The notes beneath the pieces were generated by a model. It saw only the letters and a program-made list of their open reading frames with translations. It made no database searches and had not been told where the DNA came from. Below, one piece after another: positions 44,124 to 52,305 of a DNA stretch of 64,000 nt; positions within the stretch are counted from its first letter, which is position 1; each line of letters opens with the position of its first letter. The position numbers were made by a program, and so were the translations under genes. The DNA comes from Kineococcus terrestris (GTDB taxonomy: Bacteria; Actinomycetota; Actinomycetes; Actinomycetales; Kineococcaceae), in NCBI RefSeq assembly GCF_041020765.1, contig NZ_JBEUEJ010000022.1; one strand, written 5' to 3'.

Positions 44124-45473
44124 TCACGCCGAGGCCACGTTGTTCGTGAGCCCCTGGACCATCGCGTCGGCGGCGGCGCGCGGCTCCTGGTTGCCGAAGA
44201 GGACCTCGGAGCCGTAGCGGGTGACGAGGTCCTGCACGGTGCTGGCGCCCGGCGGGGCGGCCGGCGGGGCGGGGGAGGTGGAACCCTCCAGCGACTCCAC
44301 GTACTCCACGGACTGCGCGTCGGTCGGCTCCAGCAGCGGGACGACCTGCTCGCGGCGCTCGGGGTCGGCGGGGATGCCGCGCTCGACCTTGAGGATCTCC
44401 GTGGCGGCGGGGGAGTTCAGCAGCCAGTCGACGAACGCGGCCGCGGCCTCCGGGTTCCGGCTGCGCGAGGAGATCGACCAGAACATCGACGCCTTGTAGA
44501 AGACGCCGGGGGTGCCGCCGGGCTCCTGGACCGGCGGGCGCAGCAGCACCATCTCCTGCCCGGCTGCCGAGGACAGCGCCGTGACCTGGTTGGCCCACCA
44601 CACCGCCATCGCGGCGGTGCCCGTGGCGGTGCCGGACTGGCTGAGGCCGGCGGCCTGGCGCTCGACGGCGAGGCTGGCGCCCGCGGCGGCGCCGGAGGCG
44701 ACGGCGTCGAGGTTGTACTCCCACCAGGAGGCGACGTGCGCGGGGTCGAGCGTGACCTCGGTGCCCTCGTAGAACTGCCCGCCGAGCTGGGAGACCCACA
44801 GCTGCAGGCTGGCCTCGTCCAGACCCATCGTCTGCAGGCCCTGGACGTCCGGCTCAGTGGCGGCGGAGATCCGGTTGGAGATGTCCAGGGCGTCCTGCCA
44901 CGTCCACGTCGTGTCGTCGGGCAGCGGTACGCCCGCGGCCTCGAACAGGGCCGGGTTGGCGACGACGACGTGGGAGTTGATGCCGACCGGGACGGCGAAC
45001 AGGCCCTCCTCGGTGCGGCCGGTGTCGAGCGTGTCCGCGGGGATGCCCCCGGTGTCGATGCTGGTGCCCGCCAGGTCGAGCAGGGCGCCGCGGTCGGCGT
45101 AGGAGCGCAGCTGCAGGACGTCCATCTGGATGACGTCGGGGGCGTCGTTGGCGGCGACGGTGGTCGCCAGGCGGTCCCAGTACCCCGACCACTCGGTGTA
45201 CTCGCCGCGGACGGTGGTGCCCGGCTCCTCCGCCGCGTACGCCTCGATCGCCTGCTCGGTCAGGGCGTGGCGGGCGTCGGAGCCCCACCAGGTGAAGCGC
45301 AGGTCCCCGCCGCCCCCGCCGGCCGCTGCGCCGCCGGAGTCCCCGCCGCAGGCGGCGAGGCCCGCGACGGCCGCGGTGCCGGCGACGCCGGCCCCGAACG
45401 CGCGGCGGGTGAGGGGGCGGGCGAGCGGACGGGCGGGGGGGCGGGGCGAGCTCGGCGTCGGCGACGAGGTCAC
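44124..45473 (-). CDS. Sugar ABC solute-binding lipoprotein, paralogue 2 of 4
   Basis: The 449-aa paralogue has a Tat-like TRRAFG motif and lipobox LAAC (Cys42). It keeps FTWWGSDARH and EWSGYWDRLATTVAANDAPD. It is the most divergent at the helix after RH (ALTEQAIEAYAAEEPG) and in the middle (LQLWVSQLGGQFYEGTE). It pairs with paralogue 1 by the LWxxQLG-xxFY segment. AGGAGA lies 5 nt before the GTG. No second permease pair accompanies it, so it presumably uses the same one. Confidence 0.92.
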   Translation of the reverse strand: MTSSPTPSSPRPPARPLARPLTRRAFGAGVAGTAAVAGLAACGGDSGGAAAGGGGGDLRFTWWGSDARHALTEQAIEAYAAEEPGTTVRGEYTEWSGYWDRLATTVAANDAPDVIQMDVLQLRSYADRGALLDLAGTSIDTGGIPADTLDTGRTEEGLFAVPVGINSHVVVANPALFEAAGVPLPDDTTWTWQDALDISNRISAATEPDVQGLQTMGLDEASLQLWVSQLGGQFYEGTEVTLDPAHVASWWEYNLDAVASGAAAGASLAVERQAAGLSQSGTATGTAAMAVWWANQVTALSSAAGQEMVLLRPPVQEPGGTPGVFYKASMFWSISSRSRNPEAAAAFVDWLLNSPAATEILKVERGIPADPERREQVVPLLEPTDAQSVEYVESLEGSTSPAPPAAPPGASTVQDLVTRYGSEVLFGNQEPRAAADAMVQGLTNNVASA

Positions 45474-45523
45474 GGTGTCTCCTGGGGTGAGGTTCCGGCG
45501 GGGGAGGAGCGGTCGGGGGCGCG

Positions 45524-46858
45524 TCAGGCGGAGTCGATCTGGCCCTGCAGCTCGTCGACGTACGCCTGCGCGGCGGCGGCGGGTTCCTGGCGCTCGAACA
45601 GCACGTCGGCGCCGATCCGCGTGAGGATCTCCCCGGAGGAGTTGCCGCCGGCGGGCGGGATGGGCGGCGCCTCCTCGACGACGTCGGCGATGGACTCGAC
45701 GTAGGCGACGGCGGCCTGGTCGGTCTCGGCCAGGTTCGGGGTGATGCGCTCGCGGATGCGCGCGCTGGCCGGGATGCCGCGCTCGGTGAGCATGAGGTCG
45801 GCGGCGGTGTCGGAGGTCGCCAGGTAGTTGACGAAGCGGACGGCGGCCTCGGGGTTGCGGCTGCGCGCGGACACCGACCAGTACATGGACGCCTTGTAGT
45901 ACAGACCGGGGTTCCCGCCCGCGGTCTGCGCCGGCGGGCGCAGCAGGACCAGCCGCTGCCCGGAGGCGTTCGTCAGGGCCGTGAGCTGGGTGGACCACCA
46001 CGGAGCGAACGCGACCGTGTTGGTGGCGGTGCCGGACTGCTCCAGGGAGGCGGTGGCGGAGTTGCGCTCGATGGTGAGCGTGACGGGGGTGCCCGCGCCC
46101 GTCTCGGCGAGCTGGAGCTGGTACTCCCAGAACTCGGCCAGGGTGTCGGGGGACAGGCCCACGTCACCGCTGTCGGTGAACAGGGACTCCCCGCGCTGGC
46201 GGGCCCAGTTCTCCATCGGCGGCCCCTGCACGCCCTCGGTCTGGATGCCGTACACGTTCGGCAGGCCCGCCTCGGTGACGGCCAGGCCGGCGGCGGCGTA
46301 CTCCTCCCACGTCCAGGCGCTGTCGTCGGGCAGCGGGACACCCGCCTGCTCCAGCAGGTCGGCGTTGGTGACGACGGCCAGCGGCACGACGCCCTGGACG
46401 ATCCCGTACAGCCCGCCCTCGCTCTCGCCGAGGGCCAGGTCGGTGTCCTCGATGTCGCCGGTGTCCAGGCCCTCCTGCTGGGACAGGTCGAGCAGGGCGC
46501 CGCGGTCGGCGTAGGAGCGCAGGTAGGCGGCGTCCATCTGCATGACGTCGGGGGCGTCGTTGGCGGCCACCGTGGTCGCCAGCCGGTCCCAGTAGCCGGA
46601 CCACTCGGTGAACTCGGGCTCGACGACGACGTCCGGGTTCTCCGCGTTGAACGCGTCGATGATCTCCTGCGTGTACTGGTGCCGGGTGTCCGAGCCCCAC
46701 CAGGTGAAGCGCAGGCGGACGGGGCCGTCGCCGGACCCGCCGCCCTGCCCGCAGGCGGCCAGGCCGGTGGTCGCGGCGGCGCCGAGGGCGCCGAGGCCGA
46801 CCGCTCGCCGGGTCGGTCCGGTGGGTCGCTGCTGCTGGTGCTCTCGTGCGTCGGGCAC
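45524..46858 (-). CDS. Sugar ABC solute-binding lipoprotein, paralogue 3 of 4
   Basis: The 444-aa paralogue has a Tat-like TRRAVG motif and lipobox LAAC (Cys36). The conserved N-lobe is FTWWGSDTRH and EWSGYWDRLATTVAANDAPD. The middle shares NWARQRGESLF with paralogue 4 (SWARQRGEALY). Distinct stretches such as IQTEGVQGPPMEN suggest a different ligand pocket. AGGGAGGA precedes the GTG. The spacing of 50 bp to paralogue 2 and 67 bp from paralogue 4 indicates one operon. Confidence 0.92.
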   Translation of the reverse strand: MPDAREHQQQRPTGPTRRAVGLGALGAAATTGLAACGQGGGSGDGPVRLRFTWWGSDTRHQYTQEIIDAFNAENPDVVVEPEFTEWSGYWDRLATTVAANDAPDVMQMDAAYLRSYADRGALLDLSQQEGLDTGDIEDTDLALGESEGGLYGIVQGVVPLAVVTNADLLEQAGVPLPDDSAWTWEEYAAAGLAVTEAGLPNVYGIQTEGVQGPPMENWARQRGESLFTDSGDVGLSPDTLAEFWEYQLQLAETGAGTPVTLTIERNSATASLEQSGTATNTVAFAPWWSTQLTALTNASGQRLVLLRPPAQTAGGNPGLYYKASMYWSVSARSRNPEAAVRFVNYLATSDTAADLMLTERGIPASARIRERITPNLAETDQAAVAYVESIADVVEEAPPIPPAGGNSSGEILTRIGADVLFERQEPAAAAQAYVDELQGQIDSA

Positions 46859-46925
46859 GGGGTCCTCCCTGTGTCGTCGTCGACCGTTCGGGTGGTGCGG
46901 GTGCGCGGCGTGCGCTGGTGCTCGT

Positions 46926-48248
46926 TCAGGCGGACTGGACGCTCGCGGTCAGCTCGTCGACGAGCGCCTGCGCTGCGGCGGCGGGCTCCTGGCGGCGGAA
47001 GAGGACGTCGGTGCCGTAGCGGCGCACGATCTCCTCGATGCCGGAGGCGCCGGCCGGCGCGGACGGCGGGGTCTCCTCCACGACACCGGCGACGTCGTCG
47101 ATGTACTGCACGACCTGGGTGTCGGTCTCGTCCAGCTGGGGCGTGATGTGCTCGCGCACCGCGCTGTTGGCGGGGACGCCGCGCTCGGTGAGCATGAGGT
47201 CCGCCACGTCCGTGGAGTTCACCAGGTAGTCCAGGAAGGTCGCGCACGCCTCGGGGTGGCGGGTGCGCGCCGAGGCGGACCAGAACATCGACGGCTTGTA
47301 GTACAGGCCGGTGGAGCCGGCCGGGTCCTGGCGCGGCGGGCGCAGCAGCGTCAGCGGGTCGCCGCTCAGCTTCGCCAGCGCGGTGAGCTGGGTGTTCCAG
47401 AACGGGGCCATCGCGGTGCGGCCGAGGGCGATGCCGTTCTGGTCGAGGGAAGCGGTCGCCTCCTCCACGGCGAGGGTCACGGGGACGGCCGCGCCGGCGT
47501 CCAGGGCACCGAGCCAGTGCTCCCACCAGTCCACGAGCAGGTCGGTGGGCAGGACGACCTCGCCGTCCTGCGAGTACAGCGCCTCCCCGCGCTGGCGGGC
47601 CCACGACTGCAGGGTGATCTCGTCCATGCCGCCGGCGGAGATGCCGTGCACGTCGGGCACGCCCGCGCCGGAGACGGCCGCGCCGGCGGCCACGTAGTCG
47701 TCCCACGTCCAGGAGGAGTCGTCGGGCAGGGCCTGCCCGGTCTCCTCCAGCAGCCGCGGGTTGGTGATGATCGTGAGGGCGTTCAGGCCGGTCACGAGAC
47801 CGAACAGGCCCTCGCCCGTGTCGCCGGTGTTCAGCGCCTCCGCGTCGATGCCCGAGGTGTCCAGGCCGTCCAGCGTGGACAGGTCCAGCAGGGCGCCGCG
47901 GTCGGCGTAGGAGCGCAGGTAGATGGCGTCCATCTGGATGATGTCCGGCGCGTCGTTGGCCGCGACCGTCGTGGCGAGGCGGTCCCAGTACCCGGACCAC
48001 TCGGCGAACTCGCCGGTGACGCGGATGTCCGGGTGCTCGGCGTTGAAGGCGTCGATGACCTCCTGCGTGTAGCCGTGCCGCGCGTCCGAGCCCCACCAGG
48101 TGAAGCGCAGCTCCGCCGGGCCGTCGCCGGAACCGCCCGACCCGCCCCCGCACGCCGCGAGGCCCGCGGTGGCGGCGGTCCCGGCGGCGAGGCCGCCGAA
48201 GGCGCGCCGGCTCACGGTGCGGCGCGCGGGGGAGGGGGTGCTGGGCAC
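46926..48248 (-). CDS. Sugar ABC solute-binding lipoprotein, paralogue 4 of 4
   Basis: The 440-aa paralogue is the first binding protein after the permeases in transcription order. It has a Tat-like SRRAFG motif and lipobox LAAC (Cys33), FTWWGSDARH, EWSGYWDRLATTVAANDAPD, and ligand-region sequence ISAGGMDEITLQSWARQRGEALY. Being next to the permease genes, it may be the ancestral receptor of the set. Confidence 0.92.
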   Translation of the reverse strand: MPSTPSPARRTVSRRAFGGLAAGTAATAGLAACGGGSGGSGDGPAELRFTWWGSDARHGYTQEVIDAFNAEHPDIRVTGEFAEWSGYWDRLATTVAANDAPDIIQMDAIYLRSYADRGALLDLSTLDGLDTSGIDAEALNTGDTGEGLFGLVTGLNALTIITNPRLLEETGQALPDDSSWTWDDYVAAGAAVSGAGVPDVHGISAGGMDEITLQSWARQRGEALYSQDGEVVLPTDLLVDWWEHWLGALDAGAAVPVTLAVEEATASLDQNGIALGRTAMAPFWNTQLTALAKLSGDPLTLLRPPRQDPAGSTGLYYKPSMFWSASARTRHPEACATFLDYLVNSTDVADLMLTERGVPANSAVREHITPQLDETDTQVVQYIDDVAGVVEETPPSAPAGASGIEEIVRRYGTDVLFRRQEPAAAAQALVDELTASVQSA

Positions 48249-48322
48249 GGTGACCGTCTTCCCGCCGGGAGGGCCCGGCTGTCTCGGGTGGTGCGGGTGC
48301 TGCGGACGGGTGGCGCGGAGGG

Positions 48323-49261
48323 CTACTTCCCGCCGGTGGTGGCGATGCCCTTGATGAGGAACCGCTGGCCGAAGAGGAAGGCCAGGAAGATCGGCACCAG
48401 GGACACCACGCTCATCGCGAACAGCGAGCCCCAGGAGCTCTCGGCCGTGGCGTCGATGAAGGAGCGCAGCGCGACCGGCACCGTGTACATGTTCGGGTCG
48501 GTCAGGAAGATCAGCTGGCTGAAGAAGTCGTTCCACGTCCAGATGAACGTGAAGATCGCGGTCGTCGCCAGGGCCGGGACCATGAGCGGCAGGATGATCC
48601 GGAAGAAGATCCGGAAGTGCCCGCAGCCGTCGATGCGCGCGGCCTCGTCCAGCTCGCGCGGGATGCCGCGGATGAACTGGACCATGAGGAAGACGAAGAA
48701 CGCGTCCGTGGCGAGCACCTTCGGCACGATCAGCGGCAGGAAGGTGTTCAGCCAGTCCAGCTGGGAGAACAGGATGTACTGCGGGACGATCACGACGTGG
48801 ATCGGCAGCATGATCGTCATCAGCATGATGGCGAACAGCGTCCGCTTGGCCAGGAACTCCATGCGGGCGAAGGCGTAGGCCGCCAGCGAGCAGGACACCA
48901 GGTTGCCGATGATCGAGCCGAGGACGACCGCGGCGGAGTTGAGCATGTAGTGCCCGAACGGCGAGGACAGCGCCGACCAGCCGTTGCTGTAGTTCTGCGG
49001 CTGCGGGTCGGCCACCCACAGGCCGGGAGCCGTGAAGATCTGGTCCTGGCTGCGCAGCGAGCCGGCGATCATCCACAGGACCGGGTAGAGCATGAGCAGC
49101 GCGGCCGCGATGAGCAGCGCGTGCTTGAGGACGGAGCGGCCGCGGCCGGGCCAGCGGCCGTCCGGCCTGCTCTCGGGGGCGGTGGGCCGGGCGGAGCTCG
49201 CACCGCCGGACGTCGTGGTGACGCGGGCGGCGCCGGACTGGGTTCCGGTCTCAGTCGTCAT
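48323..49261 (-). CDS. Carbohydrate ABC permease, MalG-type subunit
   Basis: The 312-aa inner-membrane subunit has six predicted helices after a Ser/Thr-rich cytoplasmic tail. The EAA loop that docks on the ATPase is clear: ELDEAARIDGCGHFRIFFRI, then LPLMVPAL. Its ATG lies inside the end of the MalF-type gene (11-bp overlap), so the two subunits are translationally coupled. Confidence 0.94.
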   Translation of the reverse strand: MTTETGTQSGAARVTTTSGGASSARPTAPESRPDGRWPGRGRSVLKHALLIAAALLMLYPVLWMIAGSLRSQDQIFTAPGLWVADPQPQNYSNGWSALSSPFGHYMLNSAAVVLGSIIGNLVSCSLAAYAFARMEFLAKRTLFAIMLMTIMLPIHVVIVPQYILFSQLDWLNTFLPLIVPKVLATDAFFVFLMVQFIRGIPRELDEAARIDGCGHFRIFFRIILPLMVPALATTAIFTFIWTWNDFFSQLIFLTDPNMYTVPVALRSFIDATAESSWGSLFAMSVVSLVPIFLAFLFGQRFLIKGIATTGGK

Positions 49262-50171
49262 AGAACACCCACCACTTGGACGCGTAGAAGTTGATGGCGG
49301 TGAAGACGCCGATGATGAGCACCAGCAGCCAGGCCATCGCGGACGCGTAGCCCATGTCGAAGTTGGAGAACCCGCGCTGGTACAGGTACAGCGTGTAGAA
49401 GAGCGTGGAGTCGCTGGGCCCGCCGGTGCCGCCGGAGACGACGAAGGCCTGGGTGAACGACTGGAACGCGTGGATCAGCTGCAGGACCAGGTTGAAGAAG
49501 ATGATCGGGGTCAGCAGCGGCATCGTGATCGAGGCGAACTGCCGCCACCTGCTGGCGCCCTCGGTGGAGGCCGCCTCGTAGTACATGCGCGGGATCTGGC
49601 GCAGGCCGGCCAGGAAGATGACCATCGGCGCGCCGAAGGTCCAGACGTTGAGGATGATGATCGTCGACAGGGCGGTCGACGGGTCGGAGATCCACCCGCG
49701 ACCCTCCAGCCCGACCAGCGCGAGCACCTGGTTCACCAGGCCCTGCGTGCCGAACATCTGCCGCCACAGCACCGCGATGGCCACCGAGGAGCCGAGCAGC
49801 GAGGGCAGGTAGAACACCGAGCGGTAGAAGGCCAGGCCCCGCATGCCGCGGTCCAGCAGCACCGCCAGCGCCAGCGCGAGCGCCAGCTGCAGCGGCACGG
49901 AGATGAACACGTACAGGAACGTGACCGTCAGCGACTGGTGCAGCCGCGGGTCGTCGATCATGCGCGTGAAGTTGTCGAACCCGATCCACTCCGGCGCCTG
50001 GATCAGGTTGTAGTCGGTGAAGGCCAGGTACAGCGAGGCGAGCAGCGGCCCGATCGTGATGACGAACAGGCCGACGAACCAGGGTGCCAGGAACAGGTAG
50101 GCGGTCTTCGTCTCGCGGTTCTCGGCCTTCGCCTGGCCCTTGAGCTGGCGCAGTTCGCCGAGCGCGCTCAC
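49251..50171 (-). CDS. Carbohydrate ABC permease, MalF-type subunit
   Basis: The 306-aa subunit has six helices, starting TAYLFLAPWFVGLFVITIGP. The EAA loop is YEAASTEGASRWRQFASITMPLLTP. The GTG at 50171 overlaps the stop of a 23-codon leader ORF as GTGA. Extending the gene upstream in the same frame would run through the operator and -10 box, so it was rejected. Confidence 0.93.
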   Translation of the reverse strand: MSALGELRQLKGQAKAENRETKTAYLFLAPWFVGLFVITIGPLLASLYLAFTDYNLIQAPEWIGFDNFTRMIDDPRLHQSLTVTFLYVFISVPLQLALALALAVLLDRGMRGLAFYRSVFYLPSLLGSSVAIAVLWRQMFGTQGLVNQVLALVGLEGRGWISDPSTALSTIIILNVWTFGAPMVIFLAGLRQIPRMYYEAASTEGASRWRQFASITMPLLTPIIFFNLVLQLIHAFQSFTQAFVVSGGTGGPSDSTLFYTLYLYQRGFSNFDMGYASAMAWLLVLIIGVFTAINFYASKWWVFYDD

Positions 50172-50239
50172 GGCGTCCCAGCCGTCCTGCGCGTCGTGGC
50201 GACGATCGCTGGAACGATCGTCGGGACGAGGTCGTCCAT
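50168..50239 (-). CDS. 23-codon leader ORF ahead of the sugar permease
   Basis: CAGGAGGGGCC immediately precedes an ATG at 50239, the best ribosome-binding site in the locus. The ORF encodes MDDLVPTIVPAIVATTRRTAGTP and stops at 50168. Its stop shares bases with the permease GTG (GTGA), so ribosomes finishing the leader can restart on the permease. It resembles no attenuator peptide I know. It may couple or meter translation of the operon. Confidence 0.6.
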   Translation of the reverse strand: MDDLVPTIVPAIVATTRRTAGTP

Positions 50240-50268
50240 GGCCCCTCCTGGGTCGTCGTCGACCGGTA

Positions 50269-50284
50269 CGGATAGCGCTTACCG
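50269..50284 (-). promoter_or_regulatory. Operator 1 (sugar ABC operon)
   Basis: On the minus strand this reads CGGTAAGCGCTATCCG, identical to operator 2 at 52211-52226. The core TAAGCGCTAT is a near-palindrome of the LacI-family type. It lies 5 nt downstream of a -10-like TATCGT (minus 50295-50290) with a TTCCAC -35-like hexamer 17 bp further, so a bound repressor would block the start site. Confidence 0.8.
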
Positions 50285-50289
50285 GCGGG

Positions 50290-50318
50290 ACGATAGCAAG
50301 CAGTCCAGCTTCGTGGAA
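50290..50318 (-). promoter_or_regulatory. Promoter of the sugar ABC operon
   Basis: On the minus strand TTCCAC (50318-50313) and TATCGT (50295-50290) are separated by 17 bp. The operator follows directly, and the leader ORF begins about 50 nt downstream. The rest of the interval to 50446 shows nothing supported. Confidence 0.5.
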
Positions 50319-50446
50319 GTAGTCCACGGGACTGGACGCCCGGACGGCGGGGTGGACGGGGGAGGGTCCTGCGGCCGCGCGGTCCGGGCTCGCTCAGGAG
50401 GCGTCCAGGCGAGGTCCAGGTGCGGGCGGCGCCGCCCGCGACCGGC

Positions 50447-50677
50447 TCAGGAGCGCGCGGCGCCCACGTCGTGCAGGGCGCGGCGCTTGACCGCCTCCCC
50501 GAACAGGCACAGCCCCGCGTTGAGCAGCACCAGCCCCGCGGTGCCCTCGGCGGCCCAGCGGGCCGTCCCGGCGCCGCTCGCGCGGCGCGCCGAGGCGTCG
50601 CAGGCGGTGCTCAGGCCCGCGCCGACGAGCAGGAGACCGGCGGGGGCGTAGGCGCGCCAGGCGCTGTAGTGGTCCAC
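50447..50677 (-). CDS. Small membrane protein, unknown function
   Basis: The 76-aa protein has two hydrophobic segments (APAGLLLVGAGLSTACD and GTAGLVLLNAGLCLFGEAV) separated by a polar Ala/Arg/Gly loop, and a basic C-terminus. The pattern suggests a two-helix membrane protein. No family is recognised, and only the coding bias and hydrophobic pattern support it. Confidence 0.5.
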   Translation of the reverse strand: MDHYSAWRAYAPAGLLLVGAGLSTACDASARRASGAGTARWAAEGTAGLVLLNAGLCLFGEAVKRRALHDVGAARS

Positions 50678-50741
50678 GCGCCCACTGTGACGGCTCGGGG
50701 CCCGGCGGGTCCACGACCCTCGCCCGCCGCCGAGCGGAGGA

Positions 50742-51056
50742 TCAGCGGAGGCCGGTGCCCTGCTCGGGGTGCCGGGCGAGGTGGTCGCGCACGAAGGAGC
50801 AGGCCGGCACGGCCCGCAGCCCGCGGCGGCGCACCTCCGCCAGGGCCTCCTCGACGACGCGGGTGGCCAGGCCCCGCCCGGCGTGCCCCGGGGCGGTCTC
50901 GGTGTGCACGAAGGCCCACGCCCCGTCGCGCGGCACGTAGTCGGCCACCGCGACGAGCTCGCCGTCCAGGCGGCCCTCCCAGCGGTGGGCGGCCTCGTCG
51001 TGGGCGACGTCCAGCCGCCCGGCGGGGCCGGCGGGGTCGGTGCCCTGCGCGTTCAC
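50742..51056 (-). CDS. Small GNAT-family N-acetyltransferase (YjdJ/COG2388-like)
   Basis: The 104-aa protein matches the short GNAT-like proteins of the COG2388 type: RWEGRLDGELVAVADYVPRDGAWAF, HTETAPGHAGRGLATRVVEEAL (acetyl-CoA loop), and VPACSFVRDHLARHPE near the end. The substrate is unknown. The start is GTG 51056. Confidence 0.85.
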   Translation of the reverse strand: MNAQGTDPAGPAGRLDVAHDEAAHRWEGRLDGELVAVADYVPRDGAWAFVHTETAPGHAGRGLATRVVEEALAEVRRRGLRAVPACSFVRDHLARHPEQGTGLR

Positions 51057-51246
51057 GCTCGCTCCTCGGGGTGCGGTGCCGGCGCCCTGCGCGTCCGGCC
51101 GTCCCGTCCAACACGGCCGGTACCGCGCTCCTTCCGCGGCGGCGCCCGGGTCCCGTCGGCCCACCGGGGGTTCCGCCGGCTCCGGCGGGGTAGGCAGGGG
51201 GCGCAGCTGCGAGGACCGCCCTCGCCGCCCGACCCCGGGAGCTCCC

Positions 51247-52046
51247 GTGAGCCCACAGGTCCACCCCCCGCCGCGCCGCCGGAGGAGCCCGAGCCGGAGA
51301 TCGAGGAGGCGTTCGACCGCCTCGTCGAGGAGGGGCGCGACCGTCTGCGGCGCCCCTTCCTGCCCCTGCTCAGCACCGGTCTGCTGGGCGGCATCGACAT
51401 CGGCACCGGCGTCCTGGCGTACCTGCTCGTCCTGCACGAGACCGACGACCACCTGCTGGCCGGTCTCGCGTTCTCGATCGGCTTCGTGGCGCTGCTGCTG
51501 GCGCGCAGCGAGCTGTTCACCGAGAACTTCCTCGTCCCCGTCACGGCCGTCGTGGCCCGTCAGGGGACCGTCGTGGCGCTGCTGCGGCTGTGGGGGCTGA
51601 CGCTGGTCGCCAACCTGGCCGGCGGCTGGGTCGTCGCCTGGCTGGTGGTGGCCGGGCTGCCGCAGCTGCGCCCGACGGCGGTCGAGGCCGGCGGGCACTA
51701 CGCGACGATGCCGATCGGCTGGCGGTCCTTCGCCCTGGCGGTGCTCGCCGGGCTGGTCATCACCCTCATGACCCGGATGCAGCACGGCACCGAGAGCGTC
51801 GGGGTGCGCGTCGTCCCGGCCGTGCTCTTCGGCGCCCTGCTCGCCGGGGGGCAGCTCTTCCACTCCGTGCTGGACTCGCTGCTGGTGTTCGCCGCGATCC
51901 ACGCCGGCGCGGACTCCGGCTACCTGGACTGGCTGCCGCGGCTGGGGTGGTCCGCCCTGGGCAACCTGACCGGCGGTCTGGTGCTCGTCACGGCGGTGCG
52001 GCTGCTGCGGGTCCCCCACCGTGTCGCGGAGGCGCAGCAGGGGTGA
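51247..52046 (+). CDS. Formate/nitrite transporter (FNT) family protein, 5' end out of frame
   Basis: The body (from about 51290) encodes an FNT-type channel: EEAFDRLVEEGRDRLRRPFL, LLSTGLLGGIDIGTGVLAYLL, a LFTENFLVPV motif, and about six helices ending GNLTGGLVLVTAVRLL. No in-frame ATG, GTG or TTG precedes this region. The only plausible start, GTG 51247, is in another frame and would join if one base were missing, for example in the six-C run 51264-51269. Either a sequence error, a real frameshift or an unusual start is involved. Residues from about 51290 on are reliable. Confidence 0.75.
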
Positions 52047-52055
52047 GGCGGCGGC

Positions 52056-52132
52056 TGGAGCCCCCTGTCGGACTCGAACCGACGACCTACCGCTTACAAG
52101 GCGGTTGCTCTGGCCAGCTGAGCTAAGGAGGC
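52056..52132 (-). tRNA. tRNA-Thr (anticodon TGT)
   Basis: The minus strand folds as a complete cloverleaf. The acceptor stem is GCCTCCT/AGGGGGC with one G-U pair. The anticodon stem ACCGC/GCGGT encloses loop CTTGTAA (anticodon TGT). The T arm contains GGTTCGAGTCC, and the 3' CCA is encoded (52058-52056). It lies between the FNT gene and the second sugar operon. No integrase or repeated attachment site is visible. Confidence 0.95.
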
Positions 52133-52200
52133 GTTCTGGTGCCCGCCGAGTCTGCCACAGCGGTTCCGGCGCGCCCTTCCGCGCGCGGGGCCCGAGCTGT

Positions 52201-52206
52201 TACGTT
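52201..52206 (+). promoter_or_regulatory. -10 box of the Gfo/Idh operon
   Basis: TACGTT lies 4 nt before operator 2, the same order and spacing as at the opposing sugar operon. No good -35 is visible upstream. The 80 bases after the operator form a GC-rich leader ending in GAGGAG, the ribosome-binding site of the next gene. Confidence 0.5.
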
Positions 52207-52210
52207 GGAT

Positions 52211-52226
52211 CGGTAAGCGCTATCCG
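52211..52226 (+). promoter_or_regulatory. Operator 2 (Gfo/Idh operon)
   Basis: CGGTAAGCGCTATCCG is identical over all 16 bases to operator 1 read on the opposite strand. It is placed just after a -10 box, so the two transcription units are very likely controlled by the same LacI-family regulator. Confidence 0.8.
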
Positions 52227-52305
52227 CAGCCGGGCCCGACGACGAGCGTCCCGCCCGCGCCGGCCGAGCGCCGCAGCGGCACCGCGCAGCCACCCGAGGA
52301 GCCAC

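Noticed and set aside
43703..47918. Regularly spaced identical 32-bp segments as a CRISPR-like array
   Set aside because: Spacing is about 1.4 kb and each copy lies in frame inside a homologous gene, so it is paralogy, not an array.
42742..48248. Four similar genes as an assembly duplication
   Set aside because: The proteins differ clearly over most of their length and fall into two subgroups; an artefact would be near-identical.
52056..52132. tRNA-Thr as integration site of a mobile element
   Set aside because: No integrase, no repeated tRNA 3' end and no change in gene character on either side were seen.
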